The notes under the pieces: model-generated
Database searches by the model: none
Told to the model about the DNA's origin: nothing
Seen by the model: the letters and a program-made list of their open reading frames with translations, nothing else
Assembly (NCBI GenBank): GCA_018894105.1
Contig: CM032122.1
Coordinates: 32,023,404-32,087,403 of the forward strand
Reading direction: 5' to 3'
Length of the DNA: 64,000 nucleotides
Origin: Jacaranda mimosifolia
Lineage: Eukaryota > Streptophyta > Magnoliopsida > Lamiales > Bignoniaceae
Part shown: piece after piece, positions 62,930 through 64,000 of the stretch
How positions within the stretch are numbered: the stretch's first letter is position 1
Layout: the number at the start of each line of letters is the position of its first letter
Translations under genes and position numbers: made by a program

Positions 62930-64000
62930 TTAGTTGTCACGCCTTGTGTTCCTTCGGCGAGGAGGAGCAGCATCATCATCATCATCATCATTCTGCTCTT
63001 CCTTCTCCTCAGAGCTTCCTTGGTTGGTTGAAGTCTCAGGAACATCTGTTTTATTGGTCTCTGCTCCTACATTAGCCTGAGTTCAATAATTAAAGACGCA
63101 AGGAAAACAAAGTTAGTAATCATTAAAGGTGTATGGCAGTAAGACATGGTAATAATGCAGCCAGAGACTTTGGGTGTGTACTCACAGGCTTCTTTCCACC
63201 AAAGATAATCTTGAAGAGAACAGAGAAGAAAACAACTACAACGGAGACGAGGATTCCAATTGTGAGGTTAGGTTGCTTCTCAGCCTTTTCAAGCAAGTCC
63301 TGCAAGCGAAAAAACCCAGTTGTTTGGTAAGGTAAGACACTATAAAGGAAAGAACTACCTAATTTCAAAAGAAAGAAAAAATTTACTTACCAAGACTTTG
63401 ACTTTGTGCTCACCCAAGAAAGGTAGGTCTGCGGCCTTGTAAAGGTAGTCAAACACCACTTTCTGATACCATTGACGAGGAAATGTTATATTATTAAAAC
63501 TAGTATCACAAAGCAAGCAAATTATACGAGTAGGAAATATGTTAACCAGGAATTAATTACCTGGACACCCTTAAGCCCTTCAGAGTCAGCAGATTCTTCC
63601 TCCTTTTGTTTCTCTTTCTCTACCTCAAACTTAGGCTTCCATGCAGTTTCACGGTAGGATTCTGCAACTTTCTCAGTGGAAGCAATCAAGAAGTTGTCAA
63701 ACAGTATACCATCCTGCATTGTCCAGATTTCAATGCCAACAGCTGCAATGGGCTCAAAGTTTGGTTTGTCAAGCTCGAAGTACTCAGGGTTTGCAATCTG
63801 CTGGGGCTTCCAAATACCCTTGTAACTGGGGTTGTCAATGAGAGGAGCCTGCCATTTTCCCTTGTAAGCAGGATTCATCTTCATTGGTCTCTTCCACTCC
63901 CCACATCCAGGAGCCTCTTCGCATTTGGGATTATCAATTTTTGGTGCCTCCCATTCACCATCCTCTTCATCATCCCAATCCTCTGGTTTTGTGGCCTCGG
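62930..64000 (-). CDS. CNX: Calnexin, C-terminal part (gene continues beyond the window)
   Basis: ER membrane lectin chaperone that binds monoglucosylated glycoproteins. Visible exons in transcript order: 63,561 to beyond 64,000; 63,391-63,462; 63,186-63,299; 62,930-63,076 with the stop. The first includes P-domain repeats: a [20 protein letters not shown] motif, then GCGEWKRP and paired NP-x-YKGKW/YKGIW motifs, then the return strand of the lectin domain ([17 protein letters not shown]). The short exon encodes [21 protein letters not shown]. The next holds the single transmembrane helix ([20 protein letters not shown]). The cytosolic tail has six consecutive Asp and ends RRRNTRRDN, a typical acidic-basic calnexin tail. 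The N-terminal lectin domain, signal peptide and promoter lie outside the window. Confidence 0.95.
62971..62991 (-). repeat. Coding (GAT)n microsatellite in the calnexin tail
   Basis: Six GAT codons encode the Asp run in the cytosolic tail. Being a trinucleotide repeat, length changes would stay in frame and alter tail acidity. Confidence 0.9.

Overview
The window is nuclear DNA from a flowering plant: very AT-rich, with intron-rich genes bounded by GT..AG, long gene-free stretches, and many small non-autonomous transposons. The RBOHD-type protein reads like those of asterids (Solanales/Lamiales), but I cannot name the species. Gene models were built by hand from reading frame, splice phase and family similarity, without transcripts.

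Layout. 1-15,170: no gene; repeats, a U2 snRNA-like tandem remnant, and copy A of a 3.1-kb duplicated block (4,141-7,255). 15,171-18,084: a perfect (AAT)n/(ATT)n palindrome, then a tandemly duplicated upstream region leading into an NADPH oxidase gene. 18,085-24,804 (+): complete RBOHD-type respiratory burst oxidase, 12 exons, 930 aa. 24,805-28,386: no gene seen. 28,387-34,917 (-): 12-exon gene for a 642-aa protein that I read as a plant relative of the animal meiosis factor M1AP, with an E2F-like site beside its TATA box. 36,962-37,633 (-): intronless germin-like protein, 223 aa. 37,634-49,550: repeats, including an internally collapsed Copia element, a hAT-type MITE with an 8-bp target duplication, other MITEs, and a non-autonomous Helitron inserted in a related Helitron. 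51,135-56,953 (+): complete Tudor-SN gene, 16 coding exons, 985 aa, with a leader intron. 57,325-60,403: copy B of the duplicated block. 62,930-64,000 (-): the 3' part of a calnexin gene that runs off the right edge.

The genes are not an operon or cluster. They cover apoplastic reactive oxygen production (RBOHD), probable meiosis or repair (M1AP-like), an extracellular cupin (germin-like), RNA regulation and stress granules (Tudor-SN) and ER folding (calnexin).

Most noteworthy: the M1AP-like gene with its E2F-like promoter site; duplicated block copies whose identity is strongly mosaic; RBOHD intron 7, built from tandem copies of its own splice-donor junction; the duplicated RBOHD upstream region; and the nested Helitrons with readable termini.
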